A stretch of DNA of 64,000 nt from Mycolicibacterium agri. GTDB lineage: Bacteria; Actinomycetota; Actinomycetes; Mycobacteriales; Mycobacteriaceae. Numbering within the stretch: position 1 is the first letter of the stretch; each line of letters begins with the position of its first letter. Under the pieces are notes generated by a model. It ran no database searches. It was not told the origin of the DNA and saw only the letters and a list, made by a program, of their open reading frames with translations. The position numbers and the translations under genes are program-made. The stretch spans positions 1-64,000 of the forward strand of contig NZ_PDCP01000025.1 of the NCBI RefSeq assembly GCF_002553505.1, in the 5' to 3' direction. Of the stretch, positions 12,518 to 21,291 are shown piece by piece.

Positions 12518-13145
12518 GTGGGTCATCCTCGAGGTGCATCAACCCGTTCCAGCACAGGTTCACCAGATGGGCGGCCACCACTTCCTTCTTCGGCTCGCGC
12601 ACGTCGAGCCACCACTGCGCCGTCATCGACACCGACCCCACCAGCGCCTGCGCGTACAACGGCGCCATGTCGGGGTCCAGCCCACGGCGGTCGAAATCGC
12701 CGGCCAGGATCGACGACACCTGGTTGACGGCCTCGTTCAGCAGCGTCGAATACGTGCCCGACGTGATCGCCGCCGGCGAGTCGCGAATGAGAATCCGGAA
12801 GCCGTCGGTGCGCTCGTCGACATAGGTCAGCAGCGCCAGCGCGACCCGCTCGATGCGCAGCCGCGACCGGTTGTTCGTGGTGCGGGTCAGCGACGACGTG
12901 ATGCCGTCCAGCAACGCCGACATCTCCCGGTCGACGACGACCGCATACAGGCCTTCCTTGCCGCCGAAGTGCTCGTAGACGACCGGCTTGGAGACGTTGG
13001 CACGCTGCGCGATCTCCTCGATCGAGGTGCCTTCGTAGCCGCGCTCAGCGAATAATGACCGGGCGATGTCGATGAGCTGGTGACGCCGCTCGGCTCCGGT
13101 CATCCGGGCGCGGGGTGCACGCAGTTCCTTATCCGGTACTGCCAC
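12501..13145 (-). CDS. TetR/AcrR-family regulator (Rv1019-type)
   Basis: DNA-binding one-component regulator. The HTH region reads RSLFAERGYEGTSIEEIAQRANVSKPVVYEHFGGKEGLY, followed by an all-alpha ligand and dimerisation domain. The GTG at 13145 gives 214 aa. An ATG at 13103 (MTGAERRHQL) would give 200 aa, close to Rv1019 (197 aa), so the start is uncertain. The minus-strand frame stays open far upstream, but that is antisense to glmU and prs and is not part of this gene. It is conserved upstream of mfd in mycobacteria; its ligand is unknown. Confidence 0.88.
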   Translation of the reverse strand: MAVPDKELRAPRARMTGAERRHQLIDIARSLFAERGYEGTSIEEIAQRANVSKPVVYEHFGGKEGLYAVVVDREMSALLDGITSSLTRTTNNRSRLRIERVALALLTYVDERTDGFRILIRDSPAAITSGTYSTLLNEAVNQVSSILAGDFDRRGLDPDMAPLYAQALVGSVSMTAQWWLDVREPKKEVVAAHLVNLCWNGLMHLEDDPQLLDE

Positions 13146-13189
13146 ACCAGCCAGGGTAGTTGCTTGGACTAGCATCACGAGTTGATCAG

Positions 13190-13260
13190 TCCGTCGTGGT
13201 GTAATCGGCAGCACATCTGATTTTGGTTCAGATAGTTCAGGTTCGAGTCCTGGCGACGGA
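13190..13260 (+). tRNA. tRNA-Gln (anticodon TTG)
   Basis: The 7-bp acceptor stem TCCGTCG/CGACGGA closes exactly. The anticodon stem TCTGA/TCAGA holds the loop TTTTGGT with anticodon TTG. The T-arm GTTCGAGTC is canonical. CCA is not encoded. The gene lies between the TetR gene and glmU, as in other mycobacteria. Confidence 0.96.
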
Positions 13261-13307
13261 GCGAGCAGTGTGAGCGACCACCGCCGGCGAGCTTTGTGAG
13301 GGCGAGC

Positions 13308-14777
13308 ATGACATCGCGTGGCCAATCCGCGGTCCTGGTGATGGCCGCTGGGGCCGGCACCCGGATGAGTTCGGACATCCCCAAGGTGCTGCATCCGTTG
13401 GCGGGCCGCAGCATGCTCTCGCACGTGCTGCACGCGGTGGCCAAGGTCGCCCCGCAACATCTCGTCGTGATCCTCGGCCATGACCGCGAGCGCATCACCC
13501 CCGCCGTCGCCGAGTTGGCCGACTCGCTGGGCCGCCCGATCGACATCGCCGTGCAGGAACAGCGGCTCGGCACCGGACACGCCACCGGCTGTGGGCTGAC
13601 GGCGCTGCCCGCCGACTTCTCCGGCACCGTCGTCGTGGTTTCCGGCGACGTCCCGCTGCTGGACGCCGACACGATCGCCGCGCTTATCGACACTCACGGC
13701 AGCGAAGCCGCCGCGGCCACGGTGCTGACGACGACGCTGGGAGACCCGACCGGCTACGGCCGCGTGCTGCGCACGCAGGACGGCGAGGTCATCGGCATCG
13801 TCGAGGAAGCCGACGCAAGCCGGTCGCAGCAGGCGATCACCGAGGTCAACGCCGGCGTGTACGCATTCGATGCGGCAGTGTTGCGCTCGGCGCTGGAGCG
13901 GTTGCGGCCGCACAACGCCCAGCAGGAGTACTACCTGACCGACGTCATCTCGATCATCCGGCAAGACGACGGGATCGTGCGGGCCCAGCATGTCGACGAC
14001 GCCGCGCTGGTGGCAGGCGTCAACGACCGCGTGCAGCTCGCCGAGCTGGCCGCCGAACTGAACCGGCGCATCGTGGCCGACCATCAACGCGCGGGCGTGA
14101 CGGTCGTCGACCCGGCCACCACGTGGATCGACGTCGACGTGACGATCGGCCGCGACACCGTCATCCAGCCCGGAACCCAGCTGCTCGGGGCCACCAGCAT
14201 CGGCGGTCGATGCGAGATCGGCCCCGACACCACGCTGCGCGACATGACGGTCGGCAACGGCGCCTCGGTGGTGCGCACCCACGGCTCGTCCTCGGTCATC
14301 GGCGACGACGCCAACGTCGGCCCGTTCACGTACCTGCGGCCCGGCACGGTGCTCGGCGTCGCGGGCAAGCTGGGCGCCTTCGTCGAGACGAAGAACGCCA
14401 ACATCGGCGCGGGCACCAAGGTGCCGCACCTGACCTACGTCGGCGACGCGGACATCGGCGAGCACAGCAACATCGGCGCATCCAGCGTCTTCGTCAACTA
14501 CGACGGCGAAACCAAGCGACGCACCACCATCGGCTCGCACGTGCGCACCGGTTCGGACACGATGTTCGTCGCGCCGGTCACCATCGGCGACGGCGCCTAC
14601 ACCGGCGCGGGCACCGTGGTGCGCCACGACGTGCCGCCCGGCGCGCTGGCCGTGTCGGCCGGCGCCCAGCGCAACATCGAGGGCTGGGTGGAGCGCAAGC
14701 GGCCAGGGTCGGCCGCTGCGGAGGCGGCGCGACGGGCCAAGGAGGCCGGCGAGAAGGACCAGACGGACGACGAATGA
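13308..14777 (+). CDS. glmU: Bifunctional GlmU: GlcN-1-P acetyltransferase / UDP-GlcNAc pyrophosphorylase
   Basis: Makes UDP-GlcNAc for peptidoglycan and arabinogalactan linker synthesis. The N-terminal uridylyltransferase domain shows [20 protein letters not shown], and [12 protein letters not shown] supplies the metal site. From about residue 265 a left-handed beta-helix of hexapeptide repeats forms the acetyltransferase ([31 protein letters not shown]). I chose the ATG at 13308 (489 aa), because GAGGG lies 7 nt upstream and the protein start matches M. tuberculosis GlmU. A GTG at 13296 is less likely. prs follows. Confidence 0.97.
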   Translation: MTSRGQSAVLVMAAGAGTRMSSDIPKVLHPLAGRSMLSHVLHAVAKVAPQHLVVILGHDRERITPAVAELADSLGRPIDIAVQEQRLGTGHATGCGLTALPADFSGTVVVVSGDVPLLDADTIAALIDTHGSEAAAATVLTTTLGDPTGYGRVLRTQDGEVIGIVEEADASRSQQAITEVNAGVYAFDAAVLRSALERLRPHNAQQEYYLTDVISIIRQDDGIVRAQHVDDAALVAGVNDRVQLAELAAELNRRIVADHQRAGVTVVDPATTWIDVDVTIGRDTVIQPGTQLLGATSIGGRCEIGPDTTLRDMTVGNGASVVRTHGSSSVIGDDANVGPFTYLRPGTVLGVAGKLGAFVETKNANIGAGTKVPHLTYVGDADIGEHSNIGASSVFVNYDGETKRRTTIGSHVRTGSDTMFVAPVTIGDGAYTGAGTVVRHDVPPGALAVSAGAQRNIEGWVERKRPGSAAAEAARRAKEAGEKDQTDDE

Positions 14778-14882
14778 GGTAAGCAGGTCGATTGCCGTTC
14801 GCGTTCTGGCAACCCGGCCACGTATGTTCATTCGCCCTACGTACGATTGACCCGATATCGATCCCCGACCGGCGAGGGCACA

Positions 14883-15863
14883 GTGGGCACCGAGTGGACC
14901 GACAACCGCAAAAATCTCATGCTCTTCTCCGGTCGAGCGCATCCGGAGCTGGCCGAGCAAGTGGCCAAGGAGCTCGACGTCCCGGTCACCGCGCAGACCG
15001 CACGTGACTTCGCCAACGGCGAGATCTTCGTCCGCTTCGACGAATCGGTCCGCGGCTGCGACGCATTCGTTCTGCAGAGCCACCCGTGGCCGCTGAACCA
15101 GTGGCTGATGGAACAGCTGATCATGATCGATGCGCTCAAGCGCGGCAGCGCCAAGCGGATCACCGCGATCCTGCCGTTCTATCCCTACGCGCGTCAGGAC
15201 AAAAAGCACCGTGGCCGCGAGCCGATCTCGGCGCGGTTGGTGGCCGATCTGCTCGGCACCGCGGGCGCCGACCGCATCGTCACCGTCGACTTGCACACCG
15301 ACCAGATCCAGGGCTTCTTCGACGGGCCGGTCGACCACATGCGGGCGCAGAACCTGCTGACCGGCTACATCCGGGAGAACTACCCGTGCGAGAACATGGT
15401 CGTCGTCTCCCCCGACTCCGGCCGCGTGCGCATCGCCGAGAAGTGGGCCGACTCGCTGGGCGGCACACCGCTGGCGTTCATCCACAAGACGCGTGACCCC
15501 AAGGTGCCCAACCAGGTGGTGTCCAACCGCGTCGTCGGCGACGTGGCCGGACGCACCTGTGTGCTGATCGACGACATGATCGACACCGGCGGCACCATCG
15601 CCGGTGCCGTCAAGCTGCTGCACGACGCCGGAGCCGGCGACGTCATCATCGCCGCAACCCACGGCGTGCTGTCCCCGCCGGCCCGCGAGCGACTGGCCGA
15701 GTCCGGCGCCCGCGAGGTGATCGTCACCAACACCCTGCCGATCGGTGAGGACAAGCAATTCCCGCAACTGACCGTGTTGTCCATCGCGCCGTTGTTGGCC
15801 AGCACAATCCGTGCGGTGTTCGAAAGCGGCTCGGTGACAGGACTTTTCGACGGGTCTGCATAG
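14883..15863 (+). CDS. prs: Ribose-phosphate pyrophosphokinase (PRPP synthetase)
   Basis: Makes PRPP from ribose 5-phosphate and ATP, feeding nucleotides, His, Trp and decaprenyl-phosphoryl arabinose. The GTG at 14883 gives 326 aa, the same length as M. tuberculosis PrsA. The ATP-loop residues FPYARQDKKHRGREPISAR (written FYPYARQDKKHRGR here), the flexible segment VVVSPDSGRVRIAEKW and the PRPP signature VLIDDMIDTGGTIAGA are present. It lies in a glmU-prs-arsC-lpqT run on the plus strand. Confidence 0.97.
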   Translation: MGTEWTDNRKNLMLFSGRAHPELAEQVAKELDVPVTAQTARDFANGEIFVRFDESVRGCDAFVLQSHPWPLNQWLMEQLIMIDALKRGSAKRITAILPFYPYARQDKKHRGREPISARLVADLLGTAGADRIVTVDLHTDQIQGFFDGPVDHMRAQNLLTGYIRENYPCENMVVVSPDSGRVRIAEKWADSLGGTPLAFIHKTRDPKVPNQVVSNRVVGDVAGRTCVLIDDMIDTGGTIAGAVKLLHDAGAGDVIIAATHGVLSPPARERLAESGAREVIVTNTLPIGEDKQFPQLTVLSIAPLLASTIRAVFESGSVTGLFDGSA

Positions 15864-16211
15864 ATGGCAGAAGACGCAACCATCTACCACAATCCCCGCT
15901 GCTCGACGTCGCGTAAGACGCTGGAGTTGCTGCGCGACAACGGGATTGAGCCGAAGGTGATCCAGTACCTGAAGACGCCGCCGTCGCGCGACGAACTGGT
16001 CAAGCTGATCGCCGACGCGGGTATCGACGTGCGCACCGCGGTGCGCAAGCGCGAACCGCTCTACGCCGAGTTGAACCTGGCCGACGCCGACGACGACGCG
16101 CTGCTGGACGCGATGGTCGAGCATCCGATCCTGATCGAGCGGCCGTTCGTCGTCACGCCGCGCGGCACTCGGCTGGCCCGGCCGATCGACAACGTTCGCG
16201 AGATTCTGTGA
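15864..16211 (+). CDS. arsC: ArsC-type arsenate reductase (glutaredoxin-like)
   Basis: Thioredoxin-fold ArsC/Spx-family protein of 115 aa, typical length. The active-site motif HNPRCSTSRKTLELL carries Cys13, and the C-terminal RPFVVTPRGTRLARP contains the conserved Arg region. The start is immediately after the prs stop, and its end overlaps lpqT by 4 nt. No other ars genes are nearby, so activity on arsenate is inferred from family only. M. tuberculosis lacks it at this site. Confidence 0.9.
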   Translation: MAEDATIYHNPRCSTSRKTLELLRDNGIEPKVIQYLKTPPSRDELVKLIADAGIDVRTAVRKREPLYAELNLADADDDALLDAMVEHPILIERPFVVTPRGTRLARPIDNVREIL

Positions 16212-16855
16212 CACCTCACCGCTTTGCGGCGGGAATGGCGATGGTGGTCATCGCCGTCGCGGGTTGCGGCGAGAAGGCGCCCGACTACACGTCGCTGCTG
16301 ACAGCGACGACGAGCGCCAAACCGACCGAGACGACGACACCGGTGCCGATCGCGCAGTATCTCGAAAGCGCCGGTGTCGTAGGCCAACCCGTCGCCCCCG
16401 ACAAGCTGACCGATCTGACGGTGGCCATGCCGAGGCCGAAAGGCTGGGAGCAGTACAGCAATCCGCGATTCGCGCCCGGCACGCGCGTGATCGCCAAGGG
16501 CGACACCTACCCCACCGCGATGTTGATGGTGTTTCAACTCAACGGCGCCGACTTCGACCCGAGAAGGGCTGTCCAGCACGGCTTCGCCGACGCCGAGATG
16601 TCGGAGAACTTCCGTCGACTCAACGCCTCACTCGACGACTTCAAGGGCTTTCCGTCGGCCATGATCGAGGGCAGCTACGACCTCAACGGTCGCCGCATGC
16701 ACACCTACAACCGGATCGTCATCGCCACCGGTTCACCGCCGGCCAACCAGCGCTACCTGATCCAGTTCACCGTGACCGGCTACGCCGACAAGGCCGCCGA
16801 GGAGGCGTCCGACATCGAGGCGGTCATCGCCGGATTCGACGTCGCCAAGAAGTAA
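16208..16855 (+). CDS. lpqT: LpqN/LpqT-family lipoprotein
   Basis: 215-aa lipoprotein with a short signal peptide and lipobox AVAGC (MAMVVIAVAGCGEK). The body (VAMPRPKGWEQYSNPRFAPGTRVIA) is the mycobacterial LpqN/LpqT fold, of unclear cell-envelope function. The GTG start overlaps the arsC stop by 4 nt (GTGA). Placement after prs corresponds to LpqT (Rv1016c). A second member of the family is at 45195. Confidence 0.9.
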   Translation: MTPHRFAAGMAMVVIAVAGCGEKAPDYTSLLTATTSAKPTETTTPVPIAQYLESAGVVGQPVAPDKLTDLTVAMPRPKGWEQYSNPRFAPGTRVIAKGDTYPTAMLMVFQLNGADFDPRRAVQHGFADAEMSENFRRLNASLDDFKGFPSAMIEGSYDLNGRRMHTYNRIVIATGSPPANQRYLIQFTVTGYADKAAEEASDIEAVIAGFDVAKK

Positions 16856-16909
16856 CGCCGGGAAGTCGGACGGGCCCCGCGTCGCGCGCTCCCCGTTAGG
16901 GTGACAGCC

Positions 16910-17782
16910 ATGAGTGGATGGACAGCCGCCGATCTGCCCTCGTTCGCCGGGCGCACCGTGATCGTCACCGGCGCCAACAGTGGCCTTGGCGAGGTCACCG
17001 CCCGTGAGTTGGCCCGCGTCGGGGCCAAGGTGATCCTGGCCGTCCGCAACACCGAAAAGGGCGACGCGGCCGCGGCGGGCATGACCGGCGATGTCGAGGT
17101 CCGCAAGCTCGACCTGCAGGACCTGTCGACGGTGCGGGCGTTCGCCGAGGGCATCACCGGGTCGGTCGACGTGCTGGTCAACAACGCCGGCATCATGGCG
17201 GTGCCGTACGCGCAAACCGTCGACGGCTTCGAAAGCCAGATCGGCACCAACCACCTCGGCCACTTCGCGCTGACCAATTTGCTGCTGCCGAAGATCACCG
17301 ACCGCGTGGTGACGGTGTCGTCGATGATGCATTGGATCGGCTACATCAGCCTCGACGACCTGAACTGGAAGTCGCGGCCGTATCTGGCCTGGCCGGCCTA
17401 CGGCCAGTCCAAGCTGGCCAACCTGCTGTTCACCAGCGAGCTGCAGCGCCGCCTCGAAGCGGCCGGCTCGCCGGTCAAGGCGCACGCCGCCCACCCCGGC
17501 TACTCGGCGACCAATCTGCAGGGCCAGACCGGCAACCCGATCGGCACAAAGCTGGTCAGGCTGGGCAATCGCCTTGCCACCGACGCCGCGTTCGGCGCGC
17601 GCCAGACGCTGTATGCGGTGTCGCAGGACCTGCCGGGCGACTCGTTCGTCGGCCCGAAGTTCGGCATGTTCGGCCCGACCATCCCGAACGCCCCGCGCAG
17701 CCCGCTGGCCCGCGACAAGAAGAAGGCCGCCGCGCTGTGGGAGCTGTCGGAGCAGCTCACAGACACCAAATTCGCGCTCTGA
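16910..17782 (+). CDS. Short-chain dehydrogenase/reductase
   Basis: Classical SDR of 290 aa. The Rossmann motif VTGANSGLG lies near the N-terminus, NNAGIM in the middle, and the catalytic Ser and YGQSK (Tyr-x3-Lys, in PAYGQSKLANLLF) follow. It resembles the retinol-dehydrogenase/protochlorophyllide-reductase-like SDRs common in mycobacteria; substrate unknown. The ATG at 16910 is preceded by AGGGTG; a GTG at 16901 is possible. It is inserted between lpqT and rplY relative to M. tuberculosis. Confidence 0.92.
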   Translation: MSGWTAADLPSFAGRTVIVTGANSGLGEVTARELARVGAKVILAVRNTEKGDAAAAGMTGDVEVRKLDLQDLSTVRAFAEGITGSVDVLVNNAGIMAVPYAQTVDGFESQIGTNHLGHFALTNLLLPKITDRVVTVSSMMHWIGYISLDDLNWKSRPYLAWPAYGQSKLANLLFTSELQRRLEAAGSPVKAHAAHPGYSATNLQGQTGNPIGTKLVRLGNRLATDAAFGARQTLYAVSQDLPGDSFVGPKFGMFGPTIPNAPRSPLARDKKKAAALWELSEQLTDTKFAL

Positions 17783-17925
17783 GGGCTTCGTCGGCTACTC
17801 TGTGTCGGCGTCACGGCGAGGGTGGCAGAACGTCCACCGTTATCGACGGGCACACACTGTGTTGTTGGTGTTGTTGCGACCCATGCCGTGCAAACGATGA
17901 CCGGCACTAGAGGAGCAACACCGAA

Positions 17926-18618
17926 ATGGCCAAGACTGCGGCCCGCACCGAGAACAAACTGACCGCCGCCGTGCGCACCGAAACGGGCAAGGGCGCATCG
18001 CGCCGGGCGCGTCGCGCAGGCCAGATTCCCGCCGTGCTCTACGGCCACGGCACCGATCCGCAACACCTGCTACTGCCGGGCCACGACTTCGCCGCCGTCA
18101 TGCGGCACGAGGGCACCAACGCGGTGTTGACTCTGGACGTCGACGGCAAGGAGCAGCTGGCGCTGACGAAGGCACTCGACATCCACCCGATCAAGCGCAC
18201 CATCCAGCACGCCGACCTGCTGGTCGTGCGCCGCGGCGAGAAGGTCACCGTCGAGGTCAACGTCATCGTCGAGGGCGAGGCCGTTCCGGGCACCCTGGTC
18301 ACCCAGGACGCCAACACCATCGAGATCGAGGCCGACGCGCTGTCGATCCCGCAGCAGCTGACGCTCTCTGTCGAGGGCGCCGAGGTCGGCACCCAGTTCA
18401 CCGCAGGCTCGATCGCGTTGCCTGACGGTGTCTCGCTGGTCTCCGATCCCGAGATGCTCGTCGTCAACGTCGTCGCCGCCCCGACCGCCGAGGAGCTTGA
18501 GGCCGAGGGCGCAGGCGAGGCCGGCGAGGCGCCCGCGGAAGAGGCCGAGGGTGCCGAGGCCGCGGAGGCGGCTGGTGGTGGCGAGGAGGCCCCCGCCGCC
18601 GAAGAATCATCCGAATAA
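17926..18618 (+). CDS. rplY: 50S ribosomal protein L25/TL5 (CTC family)
   Basis: Binds 5S rRNA. The N-terminal L25 domain is followed by the TL5/CTC beta domain ([24 protein letters not shown]). An Ala/Glu-rich acidic tail follows (about residues 185-230). GAGGAG precedes the ATG. The 143 bp upstream form its leader, and pth follows after 23 nt, as in M. tuberculosis (Rv1015c-Rv1014c). Confidence 0.97.
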   Translation: MAKTAARTENKLTAAVRTETGKGASRRARRAGQIPAVLYGHGTDPQHLLLPGHDFAAVMRHEGTNAVLTLDVDGKEQLALTKALDIHPIKRTIQHADLLVVRRGEKVTVEVNVIVEGEAVPGTLVTQDANTIEIEADALSIPQQLTLSVEGAEVGTQFTAGSIALPDGVSLVSDPEMLVVNVVAAPTAEELEAEGAGEAGEAPAEEAEGAEAAEAAGGGEEAPAAEESSE

Positions 18619-18641
18619 TCGGCTTCCGGCGCGACCGCGAC

Positions 18642-19220
18642 ATGGCCGAACCGCTTCTGGTGGTGGGCCTGGGAAATCCCGGGCCCCGCTACGCCACCAC
18701 GCGGCACAACCTCGGCTACATGGTCGCCGACCTGCTGGCCGACCGCATGGGCTCGGCGTTCAAGGTGCACAAGAAGTCCGGCGCCGAGATCGTCACCGGT
18801 CGGCTGGCGGGTCGATCGGTCGTGCTGGCCAAGCCGCGGGTGTACATGAACGAATCCGGCCGTCAGGTCGGACCGCTGGCGAAGTTCTATTCGGTGCCGC
18901 CCGCCGACATCATCGTCGTGCACGACGAGCTCGACATCGAGTTCGGCCGGATCCGGCTGAAGTTTGGCGGCGGCGTCGCGGGCCACAACGGGCTACGCTC
19001 TGTGGCTTCGGCCTTGGGCACCAATGACTTTCAGCGAGTCCGTATCGGCATCGGCCGTCCGCCGGGCCGCAAGTCGGGCGCGTCGTATGTGCTGGAGAAC
19101 TTCACCGCCGCCGAACGCAAAGAGGTTCCGGTGATCTGCGAGCAGGCCGCCGACGCGACCGAGCTGTTGATCGCCCATGGCCTCGAGCCCGCACAGAACA
19201 CCGTGCACGCCTGGGCCTAG
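18642..19220 (+). CDS. pth: Peptidyl-tRNA hydrolase
   Basis: Releases tRNA from prematurely dropped peptidyl-tRNA; essential. It is 192 aa, the usual length. Catalytic residues are in TTRHNLGYM (His), YMNESGRQV (Asn), [12 protein letters not shown] (Asp) and [12 protein letters not shown] (Asn). It is co-directional with rplY. A 23-bp tandem repeat begins right after its stop. Confidence 0.97.
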   Translation: MAEPLLVVGLGNPGPRYATTRHNLGYMVADLLADRMGSAFKVHKKSGAEIVTGRLAGRSVVLAKPRVYMNESGRQVGPLAKFYSVPPADIIVVHDELDIEFGRIRLKFGGGVAGHNGLRSVASALGTNDFQRVRIGIGRPPGRKSGASYVLENFTAAERKEVPVICEQAADATELLIAHGLEPAQNTVHAWA

Positions 19221-19312
19221 CCCTTCTTGCGTGAGTTCCGTGGCCCTTCTTGCGTGAGTTCCGTGGCCCTTCTTGCGTGAGTTCCGTGGCCCCTCTTGCG
19301 TGAGTTCCGTGG
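19221..19312. repeat. Four tandem 23-bp units downstream of pth
   Basis: Units at 19221, 19244, 19267 and 19290 have the form CCCTTCTTGCGTGAGTTCC plus GTGG. The first three are identical and the fourth has one change. They start at the first base after the pth stop. The remaining bases to 19415 hold nothing further that I recognise. Confidence 0.9.
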
Positions 19313-19415
19313 CCCCCTTTTGCGCGACCGCGCGTGTCTGCGGGCGACACGCCGTGGAAATCCATGAGATTGCGCACGCTCGCGGCCGGTCGGCCGGTCG
19401 GTGAACCAGCGGCCG

Positions 19416-20450
19416 TCAGCGCCCCTGGATGCCGCTGTCCACCACCTTGACCTTCTTGTGCGGATAGCGGCGTTCGGCGTGCGCCTTGGCGTCTGAATTC
19501 GGCAGTACGTAAAGCGTTTCCACCTTGTCCTGCAGTGGTTTGAGCACCAGATCCATGAAGCCTTTGCGGTCCTCGAGGTAGGGCTCGATGACGTCCTCGC
19601 CTGCCGGGCACACCGCGAGGCAGTACGCCGCCTTGTAGTTGGCCTTGAACGACAGGCTCTGCCACATCGAGGCGTTCTCCGAATCGCTTACCCGCGAACG
19701 GAAGTCGGCGGCGTCGGAACTGTCGGCGATGGTCTGCGCCCAGTCGGTGAACCCGCCCATGAACTCGCGATAGTTGTGCACCGAGCAGGCGACGAAGTCG
19801 AAGTCGCCGTTCTTCTTGATGGCGCCGACGGGACACGCGGCCACACACAACTTGCACTCCAGGCACGGCGAATAGTCAAGCGGCTCACCGTATTCGCTGA
19901 TCGGCGCCGCCACAAGAACGGTACCCAGCAGGATGAAATTGCCGAACCTGGGGTGAATGACGTTGCGGTGTATGCCCATCACGCCGAGGCCGGCGGCGAC
20001 GGCGATGGGCTTGTGCGCGACGACCCAGATGCGGCCGGGAAACCGGTCCATCTCCATCGGGAAGGACATCGACGGATTGATCGCACGGTAGCCGGCATCC
20101 TCCAGCGCGCGGGTGATCCGGTGCGCGGCCTCATTCATGATCTCGCCGCTGCGGTGGAACTCCTGGTTGGCGACGCTGCGCGCGGCCGAACGCACGTTGT
20201 CGCGGTTCATCCTGACGACCAGCGAGATACAGCTGCGGACTCCGGGAAGCGCGGCGTCCGCATGCTCGCGTTCCGTCGCCAGGTCCGGGTTGTCGACACT
20301 GACGAACCCGACGTCGTCGACGCCCGCGTCCAGGCAAACCCGCCGCAGCCAGTCGGCGTCGATGACGCCGGGTTTCGGCGTCGTTCGCGTCCGCACCTTG
20401 CGGACCGTCGGGTGCTCGGCGATCCGCGGCGGCAGGTTTTCGATCGCCAT
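19416..20450 (-). CDS. 4Fe-4S oxidoreductase, reductive-dehalogenase / epoxyqueuosine-reductase-like
   Basis: Unknown function. Two ferredoxin-type clusters are suggested by CLECKLCVAACPVG (Cys196, 199, 202, 206, followed by Pro) and YCLAVCPAGED (Cys277, 281). The upstream part resembles the QueG/RdhA N-terminal domain. No twin-arginine signal or membrane segment is seen, so it is probably cytosolic. I chose the ATG at 20450 (344 aa); an in-frame TTG at 20468 lies inside a 24-bp palindrome. A TACTAT -10 element 7 nt before the ATG suggests a leaderless message. It is absent from the M. tuberculosis order here. Confidence 0.8.
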   Translation of the reverse strand: MAIENLPPRIAEHPTVRKVRTRTTPKPGVIDADWLRRVCLDAGVDDVGFVSVDNPDLATEREHADAALPGVRSCISLVVRMNRDNVRSAARSVANQEFHRSGEIMNEAAHRITRALEDAGYRAINPSMSFPMEMDRFPGRIWVVAHKPIAVAAGLGVMGIHRNVIHPRFGNFILLGTVLVAAPISEYGEPLDYSPCLECKLCVAACPVGAIKKNGDFDFVACSVHNYREFMGGFTDWAQTIADSSDAADFRSRVSDSENASMWQSLSFKANYKAAYCLAVCPAGEDVIEPYLEDRKGFMDLVLKPLQDKVETLYVLPNSDAKAHAERRYPHKKVKVVDSGIQGR

Positions 20451-20451
20451 G

Positions 20452-20475
20452 CTGAGTATAGTACACAATACTCAG
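20452..20475. promoter_or_regulatory. 24-bp palindromic operator abutting the Fe-S protein start
   Basis: Perfect 8-bp arms CTGAGTAT/ATACTCAG flank AGTACACA, one base upstream of the ATG at 20450. The dyad covers the likely -10 element, the arrangement expected for a repressor site of TetR/GntR size. No regulator gene of obvious match is adjacent. Confidence 0.7.
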
Positions 20476-20665
20476 ATCGGTAAAAGTGTGGTCCTCGACA
20501 CAGAACCCCTGCGGCGGATGCGCGGGAAGCGGACTGCGCGGAATCCGTCTCGCAGGTGCGGCCAGAAGTCACCGCGACACGCGATCCCGTAATGAACCCG
20601 CCGCCGTCTGCAAAAAATTCGTTCGGACGTGGCCGTCGACGCGCCAACGGGCGTAAACCTGAAGT

Positions 20666-21208
20666 ATGCAGGTCGAGCATGTGGGCCCGCTGCGCCGGTG
20701 GACGTCGCGGCTGCTCGACGGCGGCAACCGGTGGGGCTCGGTGCACGTGCAGGCGGACCGCTTCGGCGCCGTCCGCTATCGCCTGGTGGTGTACCCGCCG
20801 GGGATCAGCGACTCGGAACGCCGTCGCCTGCGCCTCTGGCGTGGCGCGCCGGTCTGGGGCACCGCGCTGTGGGTTCTGGCCGAGATCGTGCTGCAGCACC
20901 TCATGGCCCCGCGCGCGGCGCTCGTCGTTTCGACCGTACTCGTAATCGCCTCGGTCGCAGTCGCTTTCACGATGGCCGGGCCGACGCGCGGGCTCGTCCG
21001 GATGATGCTCGTGGACGCCATACTCGGCCATACCGACGCGACCATCGCCGCACGCGACCGGCTGTACTCGTTGGCGTCGATGCTTCAGGACGCCGAGGAA
21101 CGCCTTGACGCCGGACTCATCTCACCGCTGGAGCATGAGGCGCTGTGGTGGCGGGTGTACGAGCAGCTCGACCCGGGCCCCTCGAACGTGCGCAAACTCC
21201 CGTCTTGA
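20666..21208 (+). CDS. Uncharacterised protein with two membrane segments
   Basis: 180 aa, not assigned a function. Two hydrophobic segments lie close together (about residues 63-80 and 83-102: WGTALWVLAEIVLQ and AALVVSTVLVIASVAVAF). Soluble N- and C-terminal parts flank them. The C-terminal YSLASMLQDAEERLDAGLISPLEHEALWWRVYEQL is helical. It resembles short mycobacterial membrane proteins of the DUF6611 type, from memory. The start at 20666 is the first ATG; upstream is the 190-bp space to the palindrome, with no other gene. Confidence 0.65.
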   Translation: MQVEHVGPLRRWTSRLLDGGNRWGSVHVQADRFGAVRYRLVVYPPGISDSERRRLRLWRGAPVWGTALWVLAEIVLQHLMAPRAALVVSTVLVIASVAVAFTMAGPTRGLVRMMLVDAILGHTDATIAARDRLYSLASMLQDAEERLDAGLISPLEHEALWWRVYEQLDPGPSNVRKLPS

Positions 21209-21291
21209 CTCGGCGTGTCGCCTGCAGACACGCACGCTCGCCGAAAAAGGGGCCTCCCGCTCGCCGAAAAGGGACCTCGCCGAAAAGGGAC

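Noticed and set aside
12501-16214. A 1237-codon open frame on the minus strand, antisense to glmU, prs and arsC
   Set aside because: Only the last 214 codons encode a recognisable protein (TetR). The rest is repetitive, Arg/Gly/Val-rich and lies opposite well-supported genes; long antisense frames are expected at this GC content.
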